Shown here piece by piece: positions 16,976 through 26,668 of a stretch of DNA of 64,000 nucleotides; within the stretch, counting starts at the first letter, position 1; each line of letters starts with the position of its first letter. This DNA is from Pseudomonas sp. AN-1 (GTDB lineage Bacteria; Pseudomonadota; Gammaproteobacteria; Pseudomonadales; Pseudomonadaceae), in contig NZ_CP139195.1 in NCBI RefSeq assembly GCF_034057115.1, positions 1,178,001 through 1,242,000 on the forward strand, written 5' to 3'. The notes under the pieces were generated by a model, which saw only the letters and a program-made list of their open reading frames with translations, was not told the origin of the DNA and did not search any database. A program made the translations under genes and the position numbers.

Positions 16976-17155
16976 ATGAGCATTGATGGCTATGTCTGGC
17001 TGGCCGGCGCACTGGTCGTCAGCCTGGTGATGGTTTTCGGCGGCAACTACGAAGGCAGCACGAGCAGCCAGCCGGCCGATGGGTGCCCGGCAGCGCTGCC
17101 TCTCCATGGCTGCGTCATGCCCTACCTCCACGGCTGGCCGGTCATGCTGCTCTGA
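16976..17155 (+). CDS. Possible small membrane protein, 59 residues
   Basis: ATG 16976 is preceded by an AGAGGAG ribosome-binding site at good spacing. The product begins with a hydrophobic stretch (VWLAGALVVSLVMVFGG) that could span the membrane. A Pro/Cys/His-containing tail follows. I do not recognise a family. The good start signal is the main support; the reading frame could still be chance in GC-rich DNA. Confidence 0.4.
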   Translation: MSIDGYVWLAGALVVSLVMVFGGNYEGSTSSQPADGCPAALPLHGCVMPYLHGWPVMLL

Positions 17156-17510
17156 CGGACGAGACGCGCCGGCCAGGGCAGCGGCGGGCCTGACTGCCCG
17201 TCTCGCCGGCTCTAGCCCTGTGGCAGCCCGGCACAACGGGATCAGGTCACGTTTCCAGCACCGCGATGGCGGCTTCCGCGTGCACAGCGAGGGCGCGGAC
17301 GGCAAACTGGCCGGGTTGCGCATCGGCCACGCCTTCGGCGTCGAGCCCCTGCGGCAATACCCGATGGAGGGGCGCCGGCAGGCGCTGTCCATTGCCCGGG
17401 ACAGGCGGCCGGCTCGCTCTTGCCTGCCAGATCGGCAATACTGCCGCCTCCAGGCGCAAGCCCTGCGCTCCGCCAGTGTCACACCCAGAATCGACAAGGA
17501 ACACCAAGCC
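17156..17510. other. Intergenic stretch without a recognisable gene
   Basis: About 355 bp upstream of the HDOD gene. An open frame runs through much of it in phase with the HDOD gene, but it has no start signal or protein-like sequence. No promoter motif was assigned. Confidence 0.4.
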
Positions 17511-18341
17511 ATGAGCCGACTTGCAGAGACGGTCAGCCGGGAACTGCTACAGGCCATTCGCAATGACCATCTGGTCCTCCCCACCCTGCCCGAGGCGGCG
17601 CTGCGGATTCGCCAGACCGTGCAGCAGCCCGACATCGGCATCGCCGAACTGGCCCGGGAAGTCGGCAGCGACACCGCGCTGACCGCCCGCCTGATCCGGG
17701 TGGCCAACAGCCCGCTGCTGCGGGCGCGCACGGAAATCACCGATCTGCAGATGGCAATCAGCCGCCTCGGCATCAACTACACCAGCACCCTGGCCATCGG
17801 CCTGGCGCTGGAGCAGATGTTCCGCGCCAAGTCGCCCATCATCGAGCGCAAGATGCACGAGATCTGGAGCAAGAGCCTCGAGGTGTCGAGCATCAGCTAT
17901 GTGCTGAGCCGCAACTACACGACCCTGGTTCCGGAGCAGGCGGCCCTCGCCGGGCTGGTCCACCAGATCGGCGCGCTGCCGATCCTGACCTATGCCGAGA
18001 ACCACCCGGAGCTGCTGCAGGACCCGCAGAGCCTGACCTTCATCATCGACGAGGTCCACCCGGTGATCGGCGACCGCATCCTGCACCAGTGGAACTTCCC
18101 CGAGTCGATCGCCTCGATCCCCTCCCAGCATCTCAACTTCAGCCGCGACACGAACGATGTCGACTATGCCGATGTCGTCCAGGTCGCCGTGCTGCAGAGC
18201 TATCTCGACACCGACCACCTGCTGGCCGGTGTCGACTGGGGCCAGGTAGCCGCCTTCGCCAAGCTCGGCCTCGATTGCGAGGTCGACAGCGCGGAGGACA
18301 GCGAACTCGCCGCCTCCCTCGTCGCGGCCATGTCGGCCTGA
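17511..18341 (+). CDS. HDOD-domain signalling protein
   Basis: The 276-residue protein is a single HDOD domain. LPTLPEAALRIRQTVQQPD leads into the helical segment LAREVGSDTALTARLIRVANSPLL. The central AALAGLVHQIGALP corresponds to the degenerate HD position. HDOD proteins lack the HD-GYP catalytic residues and act as regulators in signalling, including c-di-GMP and motility networks. ATG 17511 was chosen over longer upstream frames because AAGGA precedes it and the family N-terminus begins here. It converges with the receptor gene ending at 18349. Confidence 0.88.
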   Translation: MSRLAETVSRELLQAIRNDHLVLPTLPEAALRIRQTVQQPDIGIAELAREVGSDTALTARLIRVANSPLLRARTEITDLQMAISRLGINYTSTLAIGLALEQMFRAKSPIIERKMHEIWSKSLEVSSISYVLSRNYTTLVPEQAALAGLVHQIGALPILTYAENHPELLQDPQSLTFIIDEVHPVIGDRILHQWNFPESIASIPSQHLNFSRDTNDVDYADVVQVAVLQSYLDTDHLLAGVDWGQVAAFAKLGLDCEVDSAEDSELAASLVAAMSA

Positions 18342-18348
18342 GACCTGC

Positions 18349-20475
18349 TCAGCCCTGGGTGACGGCGAACTGCCCCACCAGCTGCTGCAGCTTGCTGGTG
18401 GTGTGCCGCACCCGGGAGGTGCTGCCCTGCAGCGTGCGCAGGGTCTGCTGCATGTTCTGGGATACCTGGTCGACGCCGCGGATCGTGTCCCCGTAGTGCT
18501 GGCTGCGCTGGTCGAGCTGCTTGATCAGCTCGAACATGCGCTGCACCGCCTGCTGCAGGCGCAGGTTCTCGCTGGAACCCTGCTCGGCCTGACGCAGGCT
18601 GGCATCGACGTTCGACACGCCATGGGTCATGAAGGCCACCGCGTCGCGGGTCTCCTCCTGCAGTCCCTCGATCACGTGGCGGATCTCGTCGGCGGCGCTG
18701 GCGGTGCGCGAGGCCAGGGTGCGGATCTCCCCGGCCACCACGGCGAAGCCGCGACCGTGGCTGCCGGCCCGCGCCGCCTCGATGGCGGCGTTGAGCGCCA
18801 GCAGGTTGGTCTGGATGGTGATCTCGCTGATCAGCTCGACGATGTTGCCGATCTGCCCCATGCGGCTGTCCAGCGACTGCACGCTGCGCGCCGAGCGGTC
18901 CACCACGTTGCGGATCGCCTGGGTGCTCTCGCGGGCGCTGCCGATCACCGCCTCCATGGCGCTCTTCATCTCCTCGGCGGTCAGTGAGGCCTGCTGGATC
19001 TCGGTCAGCTGCGCCTCCACCAGCGCCAGCATGCTGCCCATGGACTCGGCCACCGCCGACGAGGTGCTGCAGGCTGCGTTGTTGTGCGCCAGCATCTGCG
19101 CGTTGGTCTGCCCGACGCTGTGCGAGGCGCGGATCACCTCGCCGACGATGCCGTCGAGGTTGTCGATGAAGCTGTTGATCCAGCGCGCCATGTCGCCGCT
19201 TTCGTCGTTGGCCATGCGCCCGCGATCCAGGCGCTGGCTCAGATTGCCGCCGCCCTCGGCGATGGTGCGGATCACCGCGGTCATCTCGCCCATGCGGCTG
19301 GCCAGCCGCCGCGGCCCCAGGGCGGCGAACAGCAGCCCGCACAGCCCCAGCAGGCCGAGGTCGAGCAGGTCGAGCACGCTCTGCGGCAGGCCGCTGTAGT
19401 GCTGCAGGCCGGTGCTGGCGGCGTACCAGCCGCCCATCACCAAGAGGAAGGTCCGCATCAGCCCGAAGGTCAGCGAGCGGCGCCGGTAGACCTCCTCGAG
19501 GTCGGCCTCGCACATCATCCCCCAGCGATCCGGCGAGCCGGGCAACTGGAAGGTCACGCCCTTGCCGACCACCGGCACGTGCCGGTAGTCGGAATAGCCG
19601 GGATAGGTGACGAACAGGTTGGCGCCCTTGCGGATGGTCTCGCGCACGCCCGGGTGCAGCTCGCCGGTGGCCGGGTCGACGAAGCGCAGCTCCAGCTCGG
19701 TGTGGCGGCGGACCCGTACTGTGCCCCAGCGGGTGTGCACGCCGGTCTTGAGGTTTTCGCCGTGGCTGAAGGTGTTGTCCTCGAAGCGCGAGCGCGACAG
19801 CGCGGTGCCCGCCCGGATGCGCGGATCGAAGCGCGATTCGACCATGAACAGGTAGTTGTCGCCGGATTCGGCGTACACGTGCCCGGCCTCGCGCTGGATC
19901 AGGTCGCCCAGCACGTCGTTGGGCACCCGCGCGCACAGGCAGCCGAGCAACTGGTCGTCGCGGCGGATCGGCTGATAGAACATCAGCGTCACCTCGTCGT
20001 GGAAGCGCGAGCTGGACGGGCCGATGTCGAAGGTCAGCGGGTCGACATAGGGGCCGTGCAGGAACGGCTGGCGCAGGCCGGCCGCCAGGGCCGCGGGGTC
20101 GAGATCGCGGGCGTTGCAGTGCCCGGGCCAGCTCGATGCCAGCACCACGCCCTGCGGCGACACCACGAACAGCTCGGAGCAGTCGGCGGACTGGGCGAGC
20201 CGCTCCTGCAGCAGGCGGTTGTCCAGCCAGGTGAAGTCGCGCGCCAGGCCATCGGCCAGCTCCGCCAGCCAGGCCCACTGGGTCAGCGCCCAGTTGTGCA
20301 GCAGGTGGCTGCGGGTCTGCGCGATGCCCTCGAAGACCTTCTCCACCTCGGCGCAGGTATCGCGGTTCAGCCAGCACGACCAGCCCATGGCCAGCTTGCC
20401 GGTCCTGCCCAGCCAGGGCAGCCAGCGGCGTTCGGCCGACGACAGGTCCATGCGCTTGCTTTGCTGTGACGACAT
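18349..20475 (-). CDS. Methyl-accepting chemotaxis protein with a large N-terminal Cache-like region
   Basis: The 708-residue receptor ends in a signalling domain with the hairpin [16 protein letters not shown] and [11 protein letters not shown]. About 350 residues precede the first obvious membrane segment ([16 protein letters not shown]). They look like a Cache-type sensor ([16 protein letters not shown]), yet no N-terminal membrane helix or signal peptide is visible. The sensor may therefore be cytoplasmic, or the topology unusual. A second hydrophobic stretch ([15 protein letters not shown]) and a HAMP-like linker follow. Start ATG 20475 has GGAAGAA upstream; an ORF from 20526 would add an unlikely leader. 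There is no C-terminal xWxxF tether, unlike the receptors near cheR. Confidence 0.88.
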   Translation of the reverse strand: MSSQQSKRMDLSSAERRWLPWLGRTGKLAMGWSCWLNRDTCAEVEKVFEGIAQTRSHLLHNWALTQWAWLAELADGLARDFTWLDNRLLQERLAQSADCSELFVVSPQGVVLASSWPGHCNARDLDPAALAAGLRQPFLHGPYVDPLTFDIGPSSSRFHDEVTLMFYQPIRRDDQLLGCLCARVPNDVLGDLIQREAGHVYAESGDNYLFMVESRFDPRIRAGTALSRSRFEDNTFSHGENLKTGVHTRWGTVRVRRHTELELRFVDPATGELHPGVRETIRKGANLFVTYPGYSDYRHVPVVGKGVTFQLPGSPDRWGMMCEADLEEVYRRRSLTFGLMRTFLLVMGGWYAASTGLQHYSGLPQSVLDLLDLGLLGLCGLLFAALGPRRLASRMGEMTAVIRTIAEGGGNLSQRLDRGRMANDESGDMARWINSFIDNLDGIVGEVIRASHSVGQTNAQMLAHNNAACSTSSAVAESMGSMLALVEAQLTEIQQASLTAEEMKSAMEAVIGSARESTQAIRNVVDRSARSVQSLDSRMGQIGNIVELISEITIQTNLLALNAAIEAARAGSHGRGFAVVAGEIRTLASRTASAADEIRHVIEGLQEETRDAVAFMTHGVSNVDASLRQAEQGSSENLRLQQAVQRMFELIKQLDQRSQHYGDTIRGVDQVSQNMQQTLRTLQGSTSRVRHTTSKLQQLVGQFAVTQG

Positions 20476-20618
20476 CGGGGTTCTTCCGTGCAACAAAAGT
20501 GATGACTGCGTCACAGCAAGAAGCATGCCATCAAAATGGCGTCATATTGCAGGCACGGGGAAACCGCCGCGCACCTCTGGCGGGCTCGCGCACCACAACG
20601 GAGCAGCTCAGTGCACCA

Positions 20619-21449
20619 TCATGAACCCGGCGCTTCCATGATCAGCTCGACGCGCCGGTTGCTCGCCCGCCCCTCGGCGCTGGCGTTGTCGCCCAGCGGC
20701 CGGGTATCGGCGTAGCCGACCGCGCGCAGGCGCCCGCTGGCCACGCCGTTGGCTTCCAGATAGCGCACCACGCCCCCCGCCCGCGCGCCGGACAGCTCCC
20801 AGTTGGACGGATAGCGGCCGCTGCGCACCGGCACCGAGTCGGTGTGGCCCTCCACCGCGATGCGGTGACTGGTGCTGTTGAGCACCGGCACCAGGCGCTT
20901 GAGCACCGAGAGGCCGGCCAGACTGAGATCGGCCTGGCCGGAGCTGAACAGGATCTCGCTGCTGATGCGGAAGCTCACCGTGCTCTCGTTGACAACCACG
21001 TCGATGTCGTCGCCCAGTTGGTCCAGCGGCAGGCCCTTGAGCGGATCGACGGGCGCCTTGGACGGCAGGGGCGTCGGCACCTGCAGGGCGGACTGCGGCA
21101 GCAGGCCGTCAGTGGCCGGCAGCACGCCCTCATGGGCCGGCCGCAGGTTGCTGGCCGCCTGGCGCAGCCCTTCCAGCGCGCCCTTGCCGGCGAAGGCCAG
21201 CATGACCACCAGCAGCACCAGCATCAGGGTCATCATGTCCAGGTAGGTCATCAGCCAGGACTCTTCCTCGGGCTCGGTCGCCAGCGGCTCGCCCTCCCCC
21301 ATCTTGCGCTTGGCCCGCCCCGCCACCTGGCGCGCGTGCGCCAGCTCGGCCTCCAGCTCGCGCTGGCGCATCAGCAACGCCTGCCTGGCGGGAATCGCCG
21401 TGGTCGTGCCGGCGTCGCTCGCGGCGCCCTCGGCTGCCTGTTCGCTCAT
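20619..21449 (-). CDS. MotB-family stator protein (second stator set)
   Basis: The 276-residue protein has one N-terminal membrane helix (LMTYLDMMTLMLVLLVVMLAF). The Asp in YLDMM corresponds to the essential ion-carrying residue of MotB/PomB. The C-terminal OmpA-like peptidoglycan-binding domain shows EGHTDSVPVRSGRYPSNWELS and SNRRVELIME. The start at 21449 is supported by GAGGAGC. It lies 13 bp after the MotA-like gene and should form a second H+ or Na+ stator complex beside motAB at 61-63 kb. Confidence 0.9.
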   Translation of the reverse strand: MSEQAAEGAASDAGTTTAIPARQALLMRQRELEAELAHARQVAGRAKRKMGEGEPLATEPEEESWLMTYLDMMTLMLVLLVVMLAFAGKGALEGLRQAASNLRPAHEGVLPATDGLLPQSALQVPTPLPSKAPVDPLKGLPLDQLGDDIDVVVNESTVSFRISSEILFSSGQADLSLAGLSVLKRLVPVLNSTSHRIAVEGHTDSVPVRSGRYPSNWELSGARAGGVVRYLEANGVASGRLRAVGYADTRPLGDNASAEGRASNRRVELIMEAPGS

Positions 21450-21462
21450 CGCTCGGCGCTCC

Positions 21463-22272
21463 TCAGGCCCGGCCGCCATTGAGGCCGCGTGCCCCGGCGC
21501 CGCCATCGTTGATCTCGTCCTGGTACTGGGCCATGAACGACTTCAGCGTCTCGCGCATCAGCCCCGGACTGCGCTTGTTGCACATCATGGAGATGCCCTG
21601 CACCACCATGTTCATCACCACCACGCGCTGCTCGGTGCGCCGCTCCAGCTTCACCGCCACCGGCTTGAACACCAGGTTGGCCAGCAGCACGCCGTAGAAG
21701 GTGGTGATCAGCGCGATCGCCATCTGCCGGCCGATGGCGGTCATGTCGCCATCGCCGAGCAGGAACATCAGGTTCACCAGGCCGACCAGGGTGCCGACCA
21801 TGCCGAACGCCGGCGCGAAGCTGGCCATCACCCGGAACAGCTGCGCCTCGGCATGCTCGCGGGCGCGCAGACGGGAAATGCGCCACTGCAGCAGCTCGAT
21901 GATGTCCTCCTCGGGGGTGTTGTCGACCACCAGCTGCACCCCGGTGCGCAGGAACGGGTTGCGCACGTGCTGCAGCGCCTCCTCCACCTGGCGCAGGTTG
22001 CCGGACATCCACAGCCGCGAGATGTTCACCAGCTCCTCCATGTCGTCGCGGGTGTACAGCTTTTCGTTGCGCATCACCGTGGCGAACAGCCCGAACACCC
22101 GCAGCACCTCGCCCAGCGGATAGCTGATGAAGGTCGCCGCCAGCGTGCCCACCAGCACGATGCCCAGGCTCGGCAGGTCGAGGAACAGGGACGGATCCTC
22201 GGCGGAAAAGACCAGCACCACCGCCAGCAGCACGACGCTGGAGAGGATGCCGATAAGCGTGGAGGGATTCAT
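21463..22272 (-). CDS. MotA-family stator protein (second stator set)
   Basis: The 269-residue protein shows the MotA/PomA pattern of four membrane helices. The first pair is near the N-terminus (LIGILSSVVLLAVVLVF and IVLVGTLAATFISYPL). A cytoplasmic region follows, then FAPAFGMVGTLVGLVNLMFLL and IALITTFYGVLLANLVFKPVA. Those last two segments are the conserved proton-channel signature. Start ATG 22272 was chosen over a longer frame because the family N-terminus begins there. It is probably cotranscribed with the MotB-family gene. Confidence 0.9.
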   Translation of the reverse strand: MNPSTLIGILSSVVLLAVVLVFSAEDPSLFLDLPSLGIVLVGTLAATFISYPLGEVLRVFGLFATVMRNEKLYTRDDMEELVNISRLWMSGNLRQVEEALQHVRNPFLRTGVQLVVDNTPEEDIIELLQWRISRLRAREHAEAQLFRVMASFAPAFGMVGTLVGLVNLMFLLGDGDMTAIGRQMAIALITTFYGVLLANLVFKPVAVKLERRTEQRVVVMNMVVQGISMMCNKRSPGLMRETLKSFMAQYQDEINDGGAGARGLNGGRA

Positions 22273-22333
22273 GCGGACTCCGTATGCATACCGGGGACGG
22301 GACGGCACGCCTCCCGGGCGGGCCTCTGCGCAA

Positions 22334-22360
22334 CTATCGGCAGCCGCGGGCATTTCTGAA
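22334..22360 (-). promoter_or_regulatory. Weak sigma-28 promoter candidate for the second stator genes
   Basis: A good -10 element, GCCGATAG (complement of 22334-22341), stands 11 bp from a poor -35 (TTCAGAAA, complement of 22353-22360). The position, about 60 bp upstream of the MotA-like start, is right. The -35 mismatch keeps confidence low. Confidence 0.4.
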
Positions 22361-22423
22361 GCCCTCGGCGTGCAGCACCGCACAAAACCGCACCCGTCGA
22401 GCAGCGCCACCGACAAAACGTCA

Positions 22424-22450
22424 TAAAGTTTTCGCTGCCCGGGCCGTTAT
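22424..22450 (+). promoter_or_regulatory. Sigma-28 (FliA) promoter for the REC-EAL gene
   Basis: TAAAGTTT at 22424-22431 matches the sigma-28 -35 consensus exactly. Eleven bases later GCCGTTAT (22443-22450) matches the -10 GCCGATAA at 6 of 8 positions. The gene starts at 22487. Confidence 0.75.
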
Positions 22451-22486
22451 TCCGTTGAGGAACCACGCCGCCCCACAGGGACCACG

Positions 22487-24325
22487 ATGATCACCAGCAA
22501 TCACGGCACTCTCGCAGGCCCCGACCTGGCAGCCGCGCCCGTCGCCCAAAGCTGTCCGCCAGAGGGTCCGGTGCAGTCAACCGCACCGCTCCACACCGAC
22601 GCCAACATCCTGGTGGTCGATGACAGCCCGGTGAACGTCAAGCTGCTGCTGGCGCTGCTGGAGCACTACGGCTACCGCAACTGCCAGGGCATCAACGACC
22701 CGCGCTGGGTCGAGCCCATGCTCGAGGAGCAACTGCCCGACCTGATACTGCTGGACATCAACATGCCGCACCTGAGCGGGCATGACATCCTCGCCTGGCT
22801 CAAGACCCGCTGGGGCGAGCAGGCGCCGCCGGTCATCGTGCTGACCGCGCAGACCAGCCGGGACACCCGCATGCAGGCCCTCGACCTCGGCGCGCGCGAC
22901 TTCCTCACCAAGCCGTTCGACCAGCAAGAGGTGATGCAGCGCATCCGCAATGCCCTGCAGGTGCACTTCCTGCTCAAGGAGCGCAACGACCGCGCCATCC
23001 TCCTGCAGAACCTGGTGGAGGAACGCACCGCCGCCATCGCCCGTCTGTCCCTCGAGGACCCGGTCACCGCCCTGCCCAACCGCCGCGCCCTGCTCGCCCA
23101 GCTGGAAGGCCGCCTGCGGGAGAAGGCGCCGGCGGCGCTGTACTTCATCGCCCTGGAAGGCGTGGACGACATCGCCCGCCTGCATGGCTATGCGACCAGC
23201 GAGGCCCTCAGCCTGCACCTGCGCGACCGCCTGCTCGAGCACTTCGCCCCCCAGGCCACCGTGGGCGTCTGGAACACCAACAAGTGGCTGATGATCACCC
23301 AACAGCCGCTGGCCAGGGGCGAACTGAGCAACCAGGCGCGGGCGATCCTGCACTGCATCGCCCAGCCCTTCAGCATCGACCAGGTCCAGGTCCGCCTCGA
23401 CGCCCGCATCGGCATCAGCCACACCGCGATGCCCCACCAGTCCGCCGACCACCTGCTGCGCCTGGCCGCCCTCGCCCTGCCGGACACCGCCGCGGAGTGG
23501 CGGCTGTACCAGTCGAGCATCGAGGACACCCTGCAGAAGCGCATCCGCCTGCACGAGGCGCTGCGCGTCGCCCTGGACAACCAGGAGTTCTTCCTCGTCT
23601 ACCAGCCGAAGATCGAACTGCCCAGCGGCCGGGTCGTCGGCGCCGAAGCCCTGCTGCGCTGGGTGCACCCGACCCTGGGCTTCGTCTCCCCGGCCGACTT
23701 CATCCCCATGGCCGAGGACAGCGGCGAGATCCTGCGCATCGGCGAATGGGTGATCGAGCACGCCATCCGCCAGCTCGAGGAATGGCTGACCGCCAGACAG
23801 GTCTCCCCCGACTTCCGCCTGGCGGTCAACGTCTCGGTGCAGCAGCTGACCCGCCCGGACTTCGCCCGCAACCTGCTCAACCGCCTGCTGCGCAGCCGCC
23901 TGCCGGCCGGCGCGCTGGAGGTCGAGGTCACCGAATCGGGACTGATGGAGAACGTCGAGCTGGCCCGCGAACAGCTGCGCCTGCTCGCCCGCCACAGCGT
24001 CCCGGTGGCCATCGACGACTTCGGCACCGGCCACTCCTCGCTGGCCTACCTGAAGACCCTGCCGGTCTCGGTGCTGAAGATCGACCGCGCCTTCGTCAGC
24101 AACATGGACACCGAACCCCAGGACCGCCGCCTGGCCGAGACCGTGATCGACATGGCGCGCAACTTCGGCTGCATCACCGTCGCCGAAGGCGTGGAGAAGC
24201 CCGAACAGGCGGAAATGCTCAGGGGCATGGGCTGCGAACTGGCCCAGGGCTACTGGTACTCGCCGCCGCTCAAGGTGGAGCAGTTCATCGAGTTCTGCGC
24301 GGCACGCAAGTTGGAAATGGCCTGA
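22487..24325 (+). CDS. Response regulator with degenerate GGDEF and intact EAL (c-di-GMP phosphodiesterase)
   Basis: The 612-residue protein has a receiver domain (about residues 40-160; VVDDSP, LILLDINMP, TKPF). A GGDEF-like segment follows (~195-340) in which the GGDEF motif is lost (NTNKW at the expected place). The EAL domain (~355-605) keeps GAEALLRW, NVSVQQ, EVTES, IDDFGTGHSSL, KIDRAFV and AEGVE. It is therefore predicted to hydrolyse c-di-GMP under control of phosphorylation, which would favour motility. A sigma-28 promoter upstream links its expression to late flagellar assembly. It stands alone between the second stator genes and flagellin. Confidence 0.9.
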   Translation: MITSNHGTLAGPDLAAAPVAQSCPPEGPVQSTAPLHTDANILVVDDSPVNVKLLLALLEHYGYRNCQGINDPRWVEPMLEEQLPDLILLDINMPHLSGHDILAWLKTRWGEQAPPVIVLTAQTSRDTRMQALDLGARDFLTKPFDQQEVMQRIRNALQVHFLLKERNDRAILLQNLVEERTAAIARLSLEDPVTALPNRRALLAQLEGRLREKAPAALYFIALEGVDDIARLHGYATSEALSLHLRDRLLEHFAPQATVGVWNTNKWLMITQQPLARGELSNQARAILHCIAQPFSIDQVQVRLDARIGISHTAMPHQSADHLLRLAALALPDTAAEWRLYQSSIEDTLQKRIRLHEALRVALDNQEFFLVYQPKIELPSGRVVGAEALLRWVHPTLGFVSPADFIPMAEDSGEILRIGEWVIEHAIRQLEEWLTARQVSPDFRLAVNVSVQQLTRPDFARNLLNRLLRSRLPAGALEVEVTESGLMENVELAREQLRLLARHSVPVAIDDFGTGHSSLAYLKTLPVSVLKIDRAFVSNMDTEPQDRRLAETVIDMARNFGCITVAEGVEKPEQAEMLRGMGCELAQGYWYSPPLKVEQFIEFCAARKLEMA

Positions 24326-24503
24326 ACGCAGGCCGGGTCGGCTCCGCGCAAGCTGGCACGCAAGCCGCCAGCCCGCTCAGTCGAGCGCCGGCCTGCGGAC
24401 TGACCCGACCTGTCGACCGGCGCATGGCCGGCCTGCCGGCAATTCGCAGGATTGAGGCAGATCAAAAAATGCCGATCCACTCACAAAAAATCGTCGCCAG
24501 CCC

Positions 24504-24530
24504 TAAAGCTTCCCCGCTCCCCGTCGATAT
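24504..24530 (+). promoter_or_regulatory. Sigma-28 (FliA) promoter of flagellin
   Basis: TAAAGCTT (24504-24511), an 11-bp spacer and GTCGATAT (24523-24530) match the sigma-28 consensus with correct spacing, about 97 bp upstream of the flagellin ATG. The 24326-24503 part of the gap holds nothing recognisable. Confidence 0.82.
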
Positions 24531-24626
24531 CTGAGGTAACGGCCAACGGCGCCGTTGTCGCCAGGCGCAGCACGCGCGCAGCACAGCTCGCCACTGGCAC
24601 CAACTTGAACAGCAAGGAGTCACTCC

Positions 24627-26351
24627 ATGTCCGTGATCAACACCAACATCACTTCTGTCATCGCGCAGAAGAACCTGACCAGCTCCAAGAGCTCCCTGAC
24701 CACCGCCATGGAGCGTCTGTCCTCCGGCCTGCGCATCAACAGCGCCAAGGACGACGCCGCCGGCCAGGCGATCACCAACCGCATGACCGCCCAGGTTCGC
24801 GGCCTGGCCCAGGCCCAGCGCAACGCCAACGACGGCATCTCCGTCGCCCAGACCGCCGAAGGCGCACTGAACCAGATCAACGACAACCTGCAGCGCGTGC
24901 GCGAACTGGCCGTGCAGGCTCAGAACGGCACTAACTCCGACGAAGACCTGGGCTCGATCCAGAACGAGATCGGCCAGCGCCTGAACGAGATCAACCGCAT
25001 CTCTGAAGAAACCAGCTTCAACGGCGTCAAAGTGCTGGCGCAAGACCAAGAGGTCAGCATTCAGGTCGGTGCCAATGACGGTCAGACCATCAAAATCAAC
25101 CTGGGCAAAATCAATGCCGAAAGCCTGGGCCTAAGCAATTTCAACGTAGATGGCAAGGCCGAGATTGCCAACGCCGCAGCCACTAAGGATGACCTGGTAC
25201 TGGCAGGCTTCAGCACACTTGACCCTGCTGGCGGCGCTCAGACTTACACCAAGACCACCTCCGTCACCACCCCTGTCGTGACAACCAACAACGCGGCAGC
25301 CACTTCCGCTGACGTGATTGCCAGCCTTACCACTGGCGATACCGTCACCACCGCCAGCACCGTCAACGTTGGTTTCGGCTCGACGAACAAGACCGCCGCA
25401 TTTACCAGCGACGGCAGCGGCTCCTTCGGTTTCGCCCTGGCAGATGTTGGCAATACCGATGTCATTAACAACTTGAAACCCGCAGCCGGTGACATCAAGG
25501 CAGCCACCGTCACCATCGGCGGCACCAGTCAGGACATCCTCATCGATAGCGATGGCAACATCACCGCCGCCGACGACGGCGCCACGCTCTACCTCGACAC
25601 CAGTGGCAACCTGACCAAGAACACTGCAGGCGCCCCGCCCGCCGCCACACTGACCAACCTCACCAGCAGCATGAGTAACAACGCCACCGGTACCGGCGGC
25701 ACCATCCAGTCGGGCGACACCGTCCTGACCGCAGACACCGCAACCGGTAACGTATTCGATGTTGCCGGCAAGATTGGCGCAGCTCAACTAACCACCCTCG
25801 CAAATGTTGCCGGCTATACGACCAGCACAGGCTATACCGTAGCAGCCGGCACCGCAGCGACAGGCGGCGCCGTTACTGACGGCGGCGGCGCAGTGTACGT
25901 AGAGGGCGGCTCACTCAGCAACAACGCAACCACTACCACCGGCGGCGTGACCACTAACACGACTGAAACCTATGTGCTGCAGGCCAACGGCAAGGTAACT
26001 GCAACCGATGGCGCTTTGGTCTACAAAAATACCGACGATGAGTTCACTCTTGATGCCACTACCGCCGGCACCAAGACCGAAGACCCGCTGGAAACCTTGG
26101 ACGAGGCCTTGAAAATGGTCGACGCCCTGCGCTCTGACCTGGGTGCCGTGCAGAACCGCTTCGAGTCGGCCATTACCAACCTGAGCACCAACGAGACCAA
26201 CATCACCGCCGCTCGCTCGCGCATCCAGGACGCCGACTACGCTGTGGAAGTGGGCAACATGACCCGCGCGCAGATCCTGCAGCAGGCCGGCACCTCGGTT
26301 CTGGCTCAGGCCAACCAGCTGCCGCAGGGCGTGCTGTCCCTGCTGCGCTGA
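24627..26351 (+). CDS. fliC: Flagellin
   Basis: The 574-residue protein has conserved D0/D1 ends: an N-terminal MSVINTNITSVIAQKNL and RLSSGLRINSAKDDAAG, and a C-terminal RSRIQDADYAVEVGNMTRAQILQQAG and LPQGVLSLLR. The central ~300 residues (about 170-470) are rich in Thr, Ala, Asn and Gly. They form the surface-exposed variable domain and use more AT-rich codons than the ends. AAGGAG precedes ATG 24627. A sigma-28 promoter lies upstream and a strong hairpin terminator follows. It is exported by the flagellar type III system and forms the filament. Confidence 0.97.
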   Translation: MSVINTNITSVIAQKNLTSSKSSLTTAMERLSSGLRINSAKDDAAGQAITNRMTAQVRGLAQAQRNANDGISVAQTAEGALNQINDNLQRVRELAVQAQNGTNSDEDLGSIQNEIGQRLNEINRISEETSFNGVKVLAQDQEVSIQVGANDGQTIKINLGKINAESLGLSNFNVDGKAEIANAAATKDDLVLAGFSTLDPAGGAQTYTKTTSVTTPVVTTNNAAATSADVIASLTTGDTVTTASTVNVGFGSTNKTAAFTSDGSGSFGFALADVGNTDVINNLKPAAGDIKAATVTIGGTSQDILIDSDGNITAADDGATLYLDTSGNLTKNTAGAPPAATLTNLTSSMSNNATGTGGTIQSGDTVLTADTATGNVFDVAGKIGAAQLTTLANVAGYTTSTGYTVAAGTAATGGAVTDGGGAVYVEGGSLSNNATTTTGGVTTNTTETYVLQANGKVTATDGALVYKNTDDEFTLDATTAGTKTEDPLETLDEALKMVDALRSDLGAVQNRFESAITNLSTNETNITAARSRIQDADYAVEVGNMTRAQILQQAGTSVLAQANQLPQGVLSLLR

Positions 26352-26406
26352 TGGTTGGATGGGAAAGCGTGGCGCGCCGCGCTTCCCCGCCAGCTCCAGC
26401 CCATGG

Positions 26407-26436
26407 AAAAGGCGCCTTCTTGGCGCCTTTTTCTTT
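26407..26436 (+). terminator. Rho-independent terminator after flagellin
   Basis: A perfect stem (AAAAGGCGCC at 26407-26416 pairing with GGCGCCTTTT from 26422) with a 5-nt loop runs into a T-rich tract. It lies 56 bp after the flagellin stop. Confidence 0.88.
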
Positions 26437-26464
26437 CTGAACTGCACCGCAAGGAGCCCCAGCC

Positions 26465-26668
26465 ATGGATATTTCCGTCAACGCCACCGTCAACAGCGCC
26501 CTGCAGATGCAACAGGTGCAAGGCGAACAGGAAAAGCAGGCGCTGCTTTTCAAGAAGGCCGTGCAGGCCGAAGCCGCCTCGGTGCAGCAGCTGCTGCAAT
26601 CGACCAGGCCGGCTGTCGAGCTGGCCACCGAGGGCGCTCTAGGCACGCAGATCAACACTTTCGCGTGA
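26465..26668 (+). CDS. YjfB-like putative motility protein
   Basis: The 67-residue protein starts MDISVNAT and carries an amphipathic Gln/Ala-rich helix (LLFKKAVQAEAASVQQLLQ). It ends GTQINTFA. This pattern matches the small YjfB putative motility family found next to flagellin in several bacteria; the function is not established. It has a ribosome-binding site (AAGGAG) and starts 113 bp after the flagellin stop, beyond the terminator. Its expression may come from read-through or its own promoter. Confidence 0.75.
   Translation: MDISVNATVNSALQMQQVQGEQEKQALLFKKAVQAEAASVQQLLQSTRPAVELATEGALGTQINTFA

Noticed and set aside
17079-17510. N-terminal extension of the HDOD protein
   Set aside because: The frame is open but has no ribosome-binding site and no family-like sequence. 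AAGGA before ATG 17511 marks the real start.
20497-20513. GTGA...TCAC symmetry upstream of the Cache-like receptor, as a CRP site
   Set aside because: The spacer between half-sites is 8 bp rather than 6, so it does not fit the consensus found exactly at two other places.
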